From positions 1,112,001 to 1,176,000 of the forward strand of contig JBANSL010000009.1 in assembly GCA_037127255.1 (NCBI GenBank): a DNA stretch of 64,000 nucleotides, read 5' to 3'. Of this stretch, positions 45,637 to 57,238 are shown piece by piece (positions within the stretch are counted from its first letter, which is position 1; the number at the start of each line of letters is the position of its first letter). The translations under genes were made by a program, and so were the position numbers. Origin of the DNA: Persicaria tinctoria (taxonomy: Eukaryota > Streptophyta > Magnoliopsida > Caryophyllales > Polygonaceae). The notes beneath the pieces are model-generated. The model was not told the DNA's origin, ran no database searches, and saw nothing but the letters and a program-made list of their open reading frames with translations.

Positions 45637-45902
45637 CTCGGCCTCCATCGACCCCTCTGTTCATCCATAGATTCTTCAGGCTTTTGTCGACGAAGCTGGT
45701 TGCAGGACACGAGAGAATAACGAATTCGAACAGACCCCAAATCTCTCCCTCTCCCTCGGACAGCATTCCGTAACCCTAGATATCTCCCTCTCCCGCCATG
45801 GATCCTTACAAGGTTTGTTGCTCTCCGCCGACGCCGATCTATTATTTGGAGATCTCGTGTCGTTGATTCGTGGTTTGATTTGGTTGCAGTTTCGCCCTTC
45901 AA
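45381..45902 (-). other. Chance chimeric ORF: element D LTR joined to CACTA DNA
   Basis: A 173-aa reverse frame whose C-terminal half is the LTR-coded CRM-like tail (DAVQISMTPGDIEDNMKVPF onward). Its N-terminal half is antisense to the catalase fragment region. It spans the insertion junction at 45636/45637. No evidence of expression; listed because it is long and easily mistaken for a gene. Confidence 0.6.
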
Positions 45903-45985
45903 GCGCTCACGATTCCCCTACTGGACCATAAACTCCGACGCACCTGTTTGGAACTACAAATCTTCCTTGACTGTTGTCCCCCAAG
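45798..45985 (+). pseudogene. Catalase 5' gene fragment (exons 1-2) in CACTA
   Basis: 45798-45812 reads MDPYK and stops at a GT donor; 45890-45985 follows a TTGCAG acceptor and reads FRPSSAHDSP, then after a one-base loss YWTINSDAPVWNYKSSLTVV, ending at AAG|GTATT. The start MDPYK(Y/F)RPSSA and the motif APVWN..SSLTV are hallmarks of plant peroxisomal catalases (H2O2 breakdown). Only the first ~36 codons are present: no heme-binding or catalytic histidine region. The frameshift and truncation show a captured, non-functional copy. CT-rich leader DNA upstream may be the donor gene's 5' untranslated region. Confidence 0.82.
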
Positions 45986-46411
45986 GTATTTGCTTTCCTC
46001 TAATCTTATCAGGATTTCGTATGTATTCCTGAATTTTTGCTTCTATTGAATGGATTGCTCTTTTGATCTTATTTTGTTGGATGCGTTGTGGTTTCATTTG
46101 AGAAATTGAACTGGAAAAAGGCTTGGTTGATCTTTTTCCCTTTCCTATCAGTTGTTTCAATAACTTCTTGATTTAGGCATGTTTTGGGATAGGGGTTGCG
46201 CGCCTTCGGTTTGGAGAGTTGTTTACTGTGTGAAGCCTGGAAAGGGAGTTATAAGATACTACTTTATTGTATTTTTCCACATTTGAGCTAATCAAGCTAG
46301 CTATGTGGGATGTTTTTGGTCAATTTCCTGGAAACTGACTAGTCATTTACCCTGTGAATTGTGGTGTTAAGATGTAACCTTACTTGTCTGTGTAATGCAT
46401 CAGCTCAATTT

Positions 46412-46650
46412 CTTAATGAATTAAACTTGTGAATTATTTATCAATACAACCTCTAATAAACTTAGCAGTATGGATTCTCTAGATGAATATGATATTCCTG
46501 GATGCTATTATAATCTCATACATGGATGTTATTTACGATTTGCAAGTATTGTGTGTGGACCTAGTGGCTAGTGCTCCCTCCGTTTCTTAATGAATTAAAC
46601 TTGTGAATTATTTATCAATACAACCTCTAATAAACTTAGCAGTATGGTAA
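46412..46650. repeat. Pair of ~62-bp direct repeats
   Basis: CTTAATGAATTAAACTTGTG and following bases to CTTAGCAGTATGG occur at about 46412-46473 and 46587-46648, essentially identical. The second copy is preceded by CTCCCTCCGTTT and followed by a MITE end, so MITE activity or repair may have made the duplication. Confidence 0.7.
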
Positions 46651-46656
46651 TGTACT

Positions 46657-46800
46657 CCCTCCGTTTTTTCTAAGTGTTGTTTAGTACTCACACAATATTT
46701 TAGGATGATAAAGAAGTTGATATTTTTATAGTTTTTATCATTCTCAAAATGTGTGTGAATAATAGTAAACAACACTTGAAAACAAGCAAGAGGAGAATTG
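46657..46800. mobile_element. Decayed Stowaway-like MITE
   Basis: Left end CTCCCTCCGTTTTTTCTAAG with TGTTGTTTA; right end holds the complement TAAACAACACTT, then decays (GAAAACAAGCAAGAGGAG). Preceded by TA. About 145 bp, non-coding. Confidence 0.55.
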
Positions 46801-47234
46801 TTCAAATGCGCGCACCAGAAGTTTCTTGTGGATTTTCTGTTTTTAAAATAATAATTCTGCATGAGTTCTTGTTGTACCATTTTTGTATCTATATCTCAAG
46901 GAATGTTAAGTTGACCATTTCCATGTTAAGCCTCTCCAGTCTAATAAGTTGAAGCTGCTGATTTTATGCCATATATTTTCATAGTTGCCTCCAGAGTTGG
47001 TTCTATTTAAGTGGAATTGTGTTATCTTTTTCTTGACATGTATGTCTGTAGCTGTTGTCACCATTCCTTAGCTACTGGTTTGGTCATTTTTCCATTTTTC
47101 CCCGCATATTGATTATGATATTTTCCATCTAGTTGCCCTTCTTGTCTATATTCAGAATAAACTTTACATGTTTGTTATGATTTCAGAGTGGAATGTAATC
47201 TTGACATTATTCTCTTCTGTTGTGTCTGTGACAG

Positions 47235-47285
47235 GCTGCTATTATTAATTCACAAACTCTTGAAGAGGTTACCATGCTAGAAAAG
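47235..47285 (+). pseudogene. U2 snRNP A'-like exon fragment in CACTA
   Basis: A 51-nt exon between an ACAG acceptor and a GTAAAT donor reads AAIINSQTLEEVTMLEK. This fits the C-terminal region of plant U2A' (AAI.NSQTLEEVARLEKAL). U2A' is a leucine-rich-repeat protein of the U2 spliceosomal particle. Only this piece is present; the next possible exon (48048 onward, SIKKDTDN then stop) does not match. The match is short, so the call rests on its identity and intact splice borders. Confidence 0.6.
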
Positions 47286-48280
47286 GTAAATCATTTTCAG
47301 CCCTAATTTGTTACCTAGTTCTTTTTATTAATTTGAATTCTTCCTTGTTTGAGCATTTTTAGGCTTTTAGCATCTCCCTGTATTTTGGAGGATTGTCAAA
47401 ACTCAATGTTGAACCCGAAATAGATCGTTAATTAATATTCAACTTCCAAGAATTGACCATATTGAATTTGTTCTTGCTAAACTAAGGAAGGTTTTGAGAT
47501 ATACTACATGGCAAAATTATGTCCATGTTCATCCCAAATGAAATAAAAGCAACAGAGAATTTGGGATCTTTTAGTGGCTTGCCTAAAGGATTAATCCACT
47601 TTCTTTCTTTCATCAATCTGTGATAATTGGACTAAAGATGAACAACTCTTGTTTTTTCTTACTTTCCTTTCCTCCTGCTAAGTTTCTAAAAGGGACTTGG
47701 GCTAAACATTTATAATTGGCTATCTTTACATTCCTGAGAACACCTACGATGCCATGTTCTTTTAACACCTAAACATTGGTATCTATAGATTATAATTCGG
47801 ATTCTTAATAGAGTTTAAATGCAATTTATATGCATGACTTTATATGAAATCATCGTAATCTTGAAAGAGATTCTTAATAGATTAGAATTCATATTCACTA
47901 ATGTTACTAATGTTATTGATTCACTTGATTTCATGAATCCTAAGTTGGAATTTTACTAATGTTACTCATATAGATGCCATTTCATTCTATTGTAAATGGG
48001 GACACTATTAATTATTCACTTCTCTCAAATTATGGTTTGTTTTGCAGTCCATTAAAAAGGATACTGATAACTAGGCAAAAATCTGGTAAGTCATGAAAAA
48101 TGGAACTACGTTAACCACTTATTGTTATGTACAAATCACTGACCATATAGGCATATGCCTAACACTTTGTTATTGGAGCTGGAGTTTGGGGCAGTTGTAG
48201 AGCTTGCGTTTAATTTTTGTTGCCAACTGCAGAATTTTGGCAAACCAGTTTTGGCAGTTGTAGAGCTTTTCTCTCTCACA

Positions 48281-48380
48281 AAAGAGAGAAAAGCTTGCTA
48301 CATGCAGGAACTAGAAAGAAAAGTTCAAATTCTACAAACTGAAGCTACCACTCTTTCCACTCAGCTCACCTTATATCAAG
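48281..48380 (+). pseudogene. Group-I bZIP (VIP1/RF2a-like) exon fragment in CACTA
   Basis: Reads [20 protein letters not shown] then [13 protein letters not shown] up to a GT donor. It corresponds to the end of the basic region and the start of the leucine zipper of plant group-I bZIP factors ([26 protein letters not shown]). The DNA-contacting N..R motif and most of the zipper are absent. Upstream codons of the open frame (48155-48280) do not match a bZIP. Gene fragment without function by itself. Confidence 0.75.
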
Positions 48381-48813
48381 TACCTTGACACCATATTAGT
48401 ACCATTAATATGGTGTGTTCATGTCCAGTTGCTAGAAATGAATGATAATGACATGTTGACTCTGGTGTCCAAAGTAGAATATAGTCCTGTTTTAAAAGTG
48501 GAAAGTGATTTCCACTTTCAAAACAAAACTATTATTACCCCAAAGCAGCCAAACTTCTAGTTTAAACTCTCATTTTGGTATTATTTTTTTAAATGAATTT
48601 ACTTCTTAGTTCGATTATCAACCCACCATCACCCTGTTGAAACGGACCTATTTGGCCTATTGTGTCAGTGTACTTGTTTCCCCTTAAAGGAAAAATATGG
48701 ATTTATATATCGAGCCTTTTCTTTTGATCAATAAGCAAATAATTCATCGATCAGATGGATAATAGACTAAGGATGTATACACCATGACTAAAATGTTGAT
48801 ACCTTAGCTGAAG

Positions 48814-49544
48814 AATATTATCTCTAAGTGCAATGCAAAAATCTGCAAATTTGATTACAAATATTAAATCACTTGATATCCTTCTCATTTTTCTATTTAT
48901 GATCAATCATCTATTCCAATCTTGTATAATCCTTCTAAATGGTTTCACTGGTTTTGTGCTCTAGCATTCATTGTACTTCATTTCTTACTTGTATAATCCA
49001 TAATATTTTATAGTCTCTAATCTGCTTAGAGGTCGCAGCTGGGTCGTTTTGGGCGATAGAAGCATTGATCTGTATGGGGTGCTCATTCTGGAACTGAGGT
49101 GCTCGAGGCTCTTGGCAGTATGATCATCAGCGCCTAAGCGATTTCTCCAAATATAACCTACAAGGTCATTCCTTAAAGGAAAAATATTATCTCTAAGTGC
49201 AATGCAAAAATCTGCAAATTTGATTACAAATATTAAATCACTTGATATCCTTCTCATTTTTCTATTTATGATCAATCATCTATTCCAATCTTGTATAATC
49301 CTTCTAAATGGTTTCACTGGTTTTGTGCTCTAGCATTCATTGTACTTCATTTCTTACTTGTATAATCCATAATATTTTATAGTCTCTAATCTGCTTAGAG
49401 GTCGCAGCTGGGTCGTTTTGGGCGATAGAAGCATTGATCTGTATGGGGTGCTCATTCTGGAACTGAGGTGCTCGAGGCTCTTGGCAGTATGATCATCAGC
49501 GCCTAAGCGATTTCTCCAAATATAACCTACAAGGTCATTCCTTA
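48814..49544. repeat. 369-bp near-perfect tandem duplication in CACTA
   Basis: Two head-to-tail copies with offset 369 bp (48814-49182 and 49183-49544) that I could not tell apart by eye. Content is AT-rich with one GC-richer block (GGTCGCAGCTGGGTCG). No ORF of note. Confidence 0.88.
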
Positions 49545-49929
49545 TTTAGAGCTTGGAGAAGAAGTGTTCTGATGCATATTATTGATTTGGCATATGATAA
49601 ATATTAGTTTGGTGGATCTACTTTTGCACTTATATTATTGATTCTATTTTTCTTTAGTAATGTCACAACAGAAACTACTTTAATACTTCTTCTGTTTTTA
49701 GCAATATGAAAATCATTTTATATCGTTGTAGTTTTATTTTTTGGGTTAAAATGTAGTGTTGGACATTTTATTGTTATGGAAATTTTATAATTATGTATAT
49801 TCATTGTATATAAATTATGTAGGTTTTTGACATTTTATTACATATATTTTATTATATATGTAAATTTTGTATAATTAATGAAGTTTTATGTGGAAATTGT
49901 GTTTATTTAATTTTTTTTTTAAAATATTG

Positions 49930-50235
49930 AACTTTTTAGCCCGGGTCTAAATATTCCGGGCTAAAAAGTAGGTTTTTTATTTATTTTCACCCACACTTTA
50001 GCGATGTTGTCGTGGCAATGTGCTGTGTATTTGATCAGGGGTTGCTTTGGCGTCGCTTAGTCGTGGCTAACTTTCTTGCCATGGCTAGTAGCCGAATCTA
50101 CCAAATTTTGCCACCGCCGGGTTCGCCATGCCTCCATTTGCCGTCGCAGAGCCGAAGCTACATGCTTTTTGCCACCACAGAAAGGCCTTTTGCCATATTT
50201 TTTTGCCGAGGCAAATTTAATTTTTTTTTGTAGTG
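49930..50235. repeat. CACTA right subterminal region and terminus
   Basis: Contains GCCGAATCTAC, GCCGAAGCTAC, TTGCCACC and GCCGAGGCAAAT in the orientation opposite to the left end, and ends TTGTAGTG. A short inverted repeat TTTTAGCCCGGG..CCGGGCTAAAA lies at 49936-49967. Confidence 0.75.
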
Positions 50236-50238
50236 ATG

Positions 50239-50925
50239 CATTGTTTCCTGGAAAAGTTACCCCTTTGGAGTTTCTGGGTACCATTGGTCACTTGCAACAG
50301 TTGCAAGCCTTCCACAAGTGATAAACTATTAACTTGTTCATTTTCCTCATTTAACCTTTCTTTATCCAATAAAACTGCACTCTGTTTATTTTTCTATTTT
50401 CTTGATGTTTTTTTATTGACACCGGTAGATAGTTATTAACTTTGGCTCTCTGTATTTTTTTGGTAACAAAAATTATTAGTATTTTATTTGGCAGTTTTGT
50501 TGTATTGAACATATAATTTGGAAGTGTCCTCATCTATAATTCTTGTCTCTATCAGGATTGACCATTCTGGTGAGCTTTCACCAAAATTTGTTGATGGATT
50601 GATGTTTAAATATTGTGATTTCTTGGCTGATGGTTTGTTGTTTTCCAGCTTGAGCATTTGCAACAGTTCGTCAAGGACCCATCTAAAGCTTCTATATTAG
50701 CTGATATACATACTACTGGGTCTAGTGTCTGCCAAGGTTAGGGCTGGTTCCCACCGACTCATGCCTTGAGTTCTTCTATTCTAGGATTGGTGCTGCCCAA
50801 AGCCAATCCTAAAAGGAAGGTTTAAATTTTGGGTTTTTATATGCCGGATCGTAGTGCAACAAAAAAGTCATTCAAATGACCAAGTAAAGGCGGTAGCATT
50901 GCAACATGAAAGGTAAGAAAACAGT
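50239..50925 (+). other. Flank right of CACTA, possible host exons, unassigned
   Basis: Open stretches LFPGKVTPLEFLGTIGHLQQ (just after the ATG duplication) and, after a TTTTCCAG acceptor near 50648, LEHLQQFVKDPSKASILADI look exon-like. The CACTA insertion may lie in a host gene or an older repeat. I do not recognise the family. Confidence 0.35.
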
Positions 50926-53714
50926 TGTAAAGGCTCGGATTTTTAAAATATTAAATTTTTTTTTGAAAAAAAGAAAATCAAAAAGAATTTAAAACAAATT
51001 CCGGTCCAATATTTTTTTATTTGTATTTTAAAAGATTGTTTCCGTCTTTCATTTCTAGGTTCGAAATTCACGTATTCGGAATTTAATTCCGGGTATTTAT
51101 TTACCCAATTTCACACTCCACCCTTACCCACTCCCTCACCTCACCATACTCTATCAAATCCATCCCCATTCCTTATCAATCACCATACCTAACCATTCAA
51201 TTCAACCCCTTTCACACAAGGAACCAAACACACCTCCTTTCTTACTTTGTTGTGGTACTGCCGAGAGCTCCCCCTCCCACCTCTATTGTCGCCGCCTCAC
51301 CATCTCCACCACCACACCTCCATCGCCACACGCCACGCCTCGGTGACCCATCATCGTCGTTGTCATCCTCAGCTCCTCCTCTTTCATCGAAGAGCAACAG
51401 CAGCCACCATCGGAGCACTCGACGACATCGACGAGCCACCGAAGATCCACCGCCCATTCAAGCGCGAATAACGCTCCGGTAAGTCGTTCTCCTTCGTTTC
51501 CTAGCCAAACCACTCTCGATCCCTACCAAGGTGCTCACCCACACCCAATGCAGGTTCGACGATCCATCGCGAGCCTCCGACGACACCCGAACCTCCCCGG
51601 AACTCCGAGCTTTCCCACGTCGAACACCTCGGTGAGCCTCTTTCCTCCTCCTTCTTTCCGTTTCCGTCCCTGCGTGTGTATGTCGGGACGGCCGGCGAGA
51701 CCGGGTGGCCGGAGCCCGGGGCACCGCCGCCGGAGCACCCCTCCTCCCTTCTCCTTTTCCCTCCGCCGTCCTGGGCACGAGCCCTGTGTTTCTTTTTGTT
51801 TCGTTCTTTCCTTCTCTCGGCAAGGAGGAAGAAGAAGTAAGGCTTGTGGGCCTCCACGACACATCAGCCCACACCCACTCCTGGGCCCCGCTTCATTTGC
51901 CATGTCACACCCGGGTCCCCCTCCCCTTTTTATTCTTCTAAAAACCGGGTTTCTTTTTGTTTTAAAGAAGGAATAGAGAGTGGGTTATTTTGGGCCTGAT
52001 TTTTTTTTGGCTTAAAAATGGAAGGTTGGGCCTATTTTTCCAGATGAACCAAACTGAAATTTTGGGCCTTCTTTCCACATAGGGCTCGGTTGGGTTATTT
52101 AGACAAGAGGGCCGGTTTGGGGTTTGTTTAATAGGACCGGTTTGGTCCTTTATAAAATAAAAGGGTGGTTTTGGTAATTTAAACTAAAGTAAGGTTGGTT
52201 AGTGATTTAAAAAGGGATGTTTTGATTTAATAAATATTGTTGGGATTTTATAAATATTTTATTAAGATGTTAAAATAAAGTGATGTTAGAAGTGGTATGT
52301 AAATTATTGGGATTTAAAATATAAAATGTTGTTTTGAGATTTAATATATAATGTTGTGGTGATTTATTATTTTTGGATAAATGTTATATGATTATGTTGA
52401 AGATGTGCAATTATATGCTAAGTAAGATTTTGAAATGATGGCATGCAAATTGGTTAAGTATGAATTGGAATTATCTTAAGTTGGTGAATTGGAGAATTAT
52501 ATTGAGTATGGTTGTGAGATATGGAGATGATAGATTATGAGATAAGGTTGATAATATGGAAATGATGATGTGACGGTTATTATGTTAAGTTGTGAAGTTG
52601 TGTGTGTGATAATTCTATGCTTTGTGTGCCTTAGAGATAGACTCATTGATGTGCTTATGCTTACTAGGTGACCATCTGTGATGTGTCGGATTTCATATTG
52701 CCTGGTTGATTGCCTTTTGCTGTTCTGCGATAACAGGTAAGTCTCTTCGGAGCTTACTCAGATTGAATAGAGCTATTCCCTGCTTTAGGTGCATGATATA
52801 CTAGGTGTTGCATTCATGATCAGCATGCCATGTAGTACCATGCTAGGTTGCATCTACGTTGAGCATCCTATTTCTTTATACGTATGTAAACAGAACGGCC
52901 GTTATCTGTGAAGTCACTAGAGTCATTGCTAGGGTTATAGGACGACCTAGTCTCATCGGGTTCCGTCCTGAGTCAATCGAGTCATGCACTTCCTTATATT
53001 ATGAGATGCCTGCGGGCTTTATTGTGGAGCGGGTTAGGCATGCGTACCTCCCTATTATGAATGAATGCATTCACGAGCTGGCCAGTCTCCACCTATCGGA
53101 AGGGGTGGAGGTAATAGAGGGATATACCACTTGGTATTCTGTGCTAAGGCCTTATTATTATTATGCACTTGATCTTAGGAGCATGTTAGTGTGTTAATAT
53201 TCCGCCATGCATCTAGAAGCATCTTTATTAGAAATAGCGTATATGTGTGCTTATGGTTGGGATGCAGAGTTAAGTGGGCATCGATCTGATCCCGCCCCAT
53301 ATCAATTTTTTTTAGGTATTATTTATGTTCATCCTATCGGTGCTGTTTGCTTATTGCGCGGGTCATTTTGTCGGCGGAGAGTGAGCGTTGGAGTTATAGA
53401 CTTCACCAGACTCTGATTATATTTTTATTTACACTTTAGACTCCGTTTTGACCCGGCTCTGCCGTGGCACCCTCTTGTATTACACTTGTTTTCGCTATTC
53501 GCATGATTACTGATTTCCACGCTTAGACTTACGACAGGTACAGGGGACTTCCCCGGGGATTCCTATGATCCCTTCGATTTTGGGTATGAAATCCCTCTTT
53601 CAAAACATTAAATTAGGTTTTAAAACCTTCAACCTGTACTCGGGGCGCAAGGTCCTAACGAGGGGTTTCATCCCTCGAAACGTAACCTGGGAATCATAAT
53701 CTCGGGCCGTTACA
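50926..53714 (+). repeat. Element E 5' LTR
   Basis: 2.8 kb from TGTAAAGGCTCGGA to GGGCCGTTACA. A GC-rich part (51240-51900) gives several long but overlapping open frames on both strands (low-complexity Pro, Ser, His, Arg), which I take as artefacts. The remainder is AT-rich. Confidence 0.8.
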
Positions 53715-53718
53715 AAGG

Positions 53719-53730
53719 GGTATCAGAGCT
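53719..53730 (+). other. Primer binding site of element E (tRNA-iMet type)
   Basis: GGTATCAGAGCT, four bases after the LTR end, matching TGGTATCAGAGC used by many plant chromoviruses. Confidence 0.85.
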
Positions 53731-54197
53731 GAGGTTTTGCAATCCGAGTATGATAGGTTGAAGTGGTTTTGAAAATGGCCCAAGGTTTTCAAATTGCTTT
53801 CAAGTGGTTTTCAAATTGTTTTCAAGGGGCAAAATGAATTTAATTGGACCTAAGCATAGACCAATCAATTATGAATGGCAATCACGTGGGGTAGAGACTA
53901 TGCGATAGGCATCCCTTATGGATGTAGAATTCGGGGAAGGTAGGCAAAATACTAGCTTTCTTTTACAGATGGGTTGTGAAGACTCCCAGGAACTCGAGGG
54001 TTGGAGTAAAATGGGTTAGGAGACCGTGAGGTATTTGCCCCTCCGGTTAGTCGTCCCCCGAAGGGCGACATAGATCGTCTCTGTGCTTGTATGTCTTAAA
54101 TTCAATTGGGCCTGAGGGCGATCCTCCTTGAAGAGGGTCATATTGAATCGTTGAGTGCTTCTGTGCTGAGTGATATAATTATTGTTATGTAGCAAGT

Positions 54198-55560
54198 ATG
54201 GTCGACACGAGACGTGGCTTAGATGGGCGTGGGGGTAGGGCGAGTCGCGGCAGGGGACGTCCTCGTCGAGTTGCCGCTGAGGGTGCTGAGGAGCGAGTTT
54301 CACCACCGCGAGCTGATGACCGGGTGCCAGCTTCCCCAGAGACTAGGATTGGGCAGCTAGAGGCAGCGCTTCATGATATTCTGAGCGAGTTACGTGGAGG
54401 GGCTCGATCTACGGCACCGACGCCAGAGGTTCCAGTTCAGCAGCCAACCGAGCCTGTGGTCGATGCGTGCCCTGAGAAGCGCATCGATTGGGTCAAGAGG
54501 TTTGCTCAGTGTAGCCCGCCGACCTTCGCGGGAGGCGTCGGAGATGACGTTGAGAGATGGCTGCGTGATATGGAGGGGTTATTTGACCATGTTGTTGTAC
54601 CTGACTCTGAGAGACAGAGACTTGCTGTTGGACTTCTATGGGAGGACGCGCGAATGCCAGATGGTTTGGCTGCAAGAAGGAGCGGACCGAGTGGACCTAT
54701 GACGACTTCAGATCCCTGATGTTGAGGGAGTACCGTCCACCAGGGATACAGTTGGCTAGGGAGGTATCTTTTATGCGCGGCACTTATGACCGGTCGGCTT
54801 CTGTAGCTGCTATCGTTCGCCAGTTCAAGAGCGAGCTGATATACTGCGATCATCTATGTCCATCAGACGAGAGTCGGATCCGTTTGCTGTCTATGAGATT
54901 GCCGCCTCCTGTACTTCTGCATGCGTCCAGTTTGGGAGCTGTCAGCTTTGACCGATTTCTGGAGGTCATCTTTATGTATGATCAGCAGAGGATTCTGTGT
55001 GATACTTCCTACTCTACTGTTCGCCCTGAGGCGAAGAGGGCGCGTCCAGCTGACCCCCGTGGAGATGACAGATCTAGGAGAGGAGCGTTTAGAGGAGGGT
55101 ATCACGGAGCTGCACAGAGAGCACCCCCAGTTCAGACTTCTTATGGAGGAGACGCCAGAGTGAGGACTTGCCATGGGTGTTTCGGGAGGGGCCACTTCAT
55201 TGCTTCTTGCCCAGACCGCTCTACTGTGTGCTACACTTGTGGTACTATGGGGCACCGAGCTGCCACATGCCCTCAGAGTCGTGGAGCTCCAGCTACTGCA
55301 CAACCACCGAGGCTCCCTGCGCCTCCTCAGCCACCACTGCTGACATATCCTCAGGGCCAGGGACGAGGTGACCCTTCCAGCAGAGGCCGAGGCGGGGGTA
55401 GAGGAGGTAGAGGTTCCGGACGTGGAGGTAGAGGACCATCTAGGTCAGGTCAGGGTCGTGGATCATCTTCTGTAGGACTGTCAGGGTCAGGGTATGATCG
55501 TGGCCAGAGTTCGGGAGGTCGAGGACCAGGATTACCCCCACCGCCCCGCGTATTTCAGAT
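54198..55560 (+). pseudogene. Tekay/Del-type gag, element E, frameshifted
   Basis: Start MVDTRRGLDGRGGRASRGRG at 54198. An Arg/Gly-rich head is followed by the gag domain (SPPTFAGGVGDDVERWLRDM). A frame change lies near 54640-54660, after LLWEDAR, and the domain continues in the second frame as WTYDDFRSLMLREYRPPGIQ and VSFMRGTYDRSASVAAIVRQ. Two CCHC knuckles, CHGCFGRGHFIASCP and CYTCGTMGHRAATCP, lie near 55170-55275. A Gly/Arg-rich tail (55350-55530) follows. Family role: capsid and nucleocapsid. Confidence 0.85.
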
Positions 55561-55882
55561 GCATGCTGATGACCGCTCAGCCCCGACTCACTGCTTCATA
55601 GCAGAGGCGTGCGTGGCCAGGCTGTGCCTAAGCTGCACGAGTGGTTCACCCCTTACTATTGGTCTGGCGGATGGGGCCAAGGTTAGGACGAGTCGTGAGA
55701 TTTTAGGGTGCCCCATTCGGATAGGTGAGCGAGAGTGGCCTACCGACCTTATAGTTATGCCATTGAGGATGGACGATCTCATCTTGGGTATGGACTTCAT
55801 GGACTACTACGGGGCTATCATCAACTTGCGGACGAGGACAGTGTCGATTTTGGCATCTGACGGGACCGAGAACCAGGTTTAG
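55561..55882 (+). pseudogene. Protease remnant, element E, active site lost
   Basis: FQMHADDRSAPTHCFIAEAC is followed by the later part of the family's protease, LADGAKVRTSREILGCPIRI, PTDLIVMPLRMDDLILGMDF and YYGAIINLRTRTVSI. The segment that should hold the catalytic DTGAT is missing: only a THCFI-like remainder is left. So a deletion of roughly 25-30 codons is likely. The frame then ends at 55880. Confidence 0.75.
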
Positions 55883-55939
55883 TGGAGCGACCCCAAGAGG
55901 AATGGATCACTCATCAGCGTAGTCAGAGCCGCAAGACTT

Positions 55940-57238
55940 TTAGACCAGGGTTGCGTCGGGTATTGGTGTTATGCTTTAGAGGTGGATCGCACGCACCCCA
56001 GTGTATCAGATGTTTCCGTTGTCAGGGACTTCGCAGATGTGTTTCCGGAGGAGCTGCCAGGACTTCCCCCGCCGAGAGAGGTCGACTTTGCGATTGAGTT
56101 AGAGCCAGGCACCAGGCCTATCTCGCGAGTTCCTTTTCGCATGGCACCGACGGAGATAGCCGAGCTGAAGGCTCAGCTAGAGGAGCTAGCTGAGAAGGGC
56201 TACATTCGGCCTAGTGCATCGCCTTGGGGAGCGCCAGTGCTATTCGTCAAGAAGAAGGATGGGTCGCTGAGACTGTGCATCGATTATCGGGAGCTGAACC
56301 GGGCGACGGTGAAGAACCGTTATCCTCTTCCCCGGATTGACGATCTGATGGATCAGCTGCAGGGCGCCGTGGTCTTCTCGAAGATCGACTTGAGGTCGGG
56401 CTATCATCAGCTGAGGGTGAAGCCAGAGGATGTTCCGAAGACCGCTTTTCGGACCCGCTATGGTCACTACGAGTTCGTGGTCATGCCGTTTGGGCTGACC
56501 AATGCACTAGCCGCGTTCATGGAACTCATGAACCGAGTGTTCATCGACTTCTTGGACAAGTTCGTCGTCGTCTTCATCGATGATATCTTAGTCTACTCGA
56601 GGAGTAGAGAGGAGCACGAGGAGCATTTGAGGATTGTGTTAGAGACGCTGAGGAAGTATCAGCTGTATGGGAAGTACAACAAGTGTGAGTTCTGGCTCAC
56701 AGAGGTGGCTTTCTTAGGCCACGTTATTTCAGCTGAGGGAGTTGTCGTGGATCCGGCAAAGATGCATGCCATCGTTGCTTGGGAGGTGCCCAAGAACGTC
56801 AGAGATATCCGCTCATTCCTGGGATTGGCTAGTTATTACAGGAGGTTCGTCCAGGGTTTCTCGAGTATTGCTAGACCGATGACGCAGCTGCTAAAGAAAG
56901 ACGTCCCCTTCGAGTGGAGTTCAGATTGTCAGGCCAGCTTTGAGCTTCTGAAGCAGAAGTTGACGACTGCTCCGGTGTTGGCTCTGCCAGATGGGACAGA
57001 GGACTTCGTTATCTACACAGATGCTTCGCATTCCGGCTTGGGTTGTGTTCTACATCAGAGAGATCGGGTCATCGCTTATGCTTCGCGTCAGTTGAAGCCT
57101 CCAGAGGTGTCTTACCCCATCCATGATTTGGAGTTGGCAGCTGTGGTTCACGCTCTGAAGATCTGGAGACATTATCTGTATGGTACTTCTTGCAAGGTCA
57201 TGACGGATCACAAGAGCTTGAAGTACATTTTCACATAG
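55940..57238 (+). pseudogene. Tekay/Del-type RT and RNase H, element E
   Basis: Reads [20 protein letters not shown], then [60 protein letters not shown] and the catalytic [13 protein letters not shown] near 56570-56605. [20 protein letters not shown] follows, and RNase H has [18 protein letters not shown] and [16 protein letters not shown] at 57236-57238 replaces the usual Gln of FTQKELNMRQRRW. Apart from that stop the domain is well kept. Confidence 0.9.

Larger units (their letters stand above)
36470..50235 (+). mobile_element. Gene-fragment-carrying CACTA element, interrupted by element D
   Basis: The left end is CACTAAAAAAAAATCGCC and the right end, on the reverse strand, is CACTACAAAAAAAAATTAAA. 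The element is flanked by a perfect 3-bp ATG duplication (36467-36469 and 50236-50238), as expected for En/Spm-type CACTA elements. Both ends have subterminal GTAGCTTCGGC-like repeats in opposite orientation. Without element D it is about 5.2 kb. No TNP transposase was found; instead it holds pieces of a catalase, a U2A'-like and a bZIP gene with intron borders, all on the plus strand. It therefore looks like a non-autonomous element that acquired host gene fragments. Confidence 0.85.

Noticed and set aside
46412..46650. 62-bp direct repeats as LTRs or target duplications of a small element
   Set aside because: Spacing of about 175 bp has no element structure between them, and the repeats lack TG..CA ends; more likely MITE-linked duplication.
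51242..51976. Several long GC-rich ORFs in the LTR of element E
   Set aside because: Low-complexity Pro, His, Ser or Arg frames overlapping on both strands, with no domain and no shared start; best seen as LTR leader sequence.
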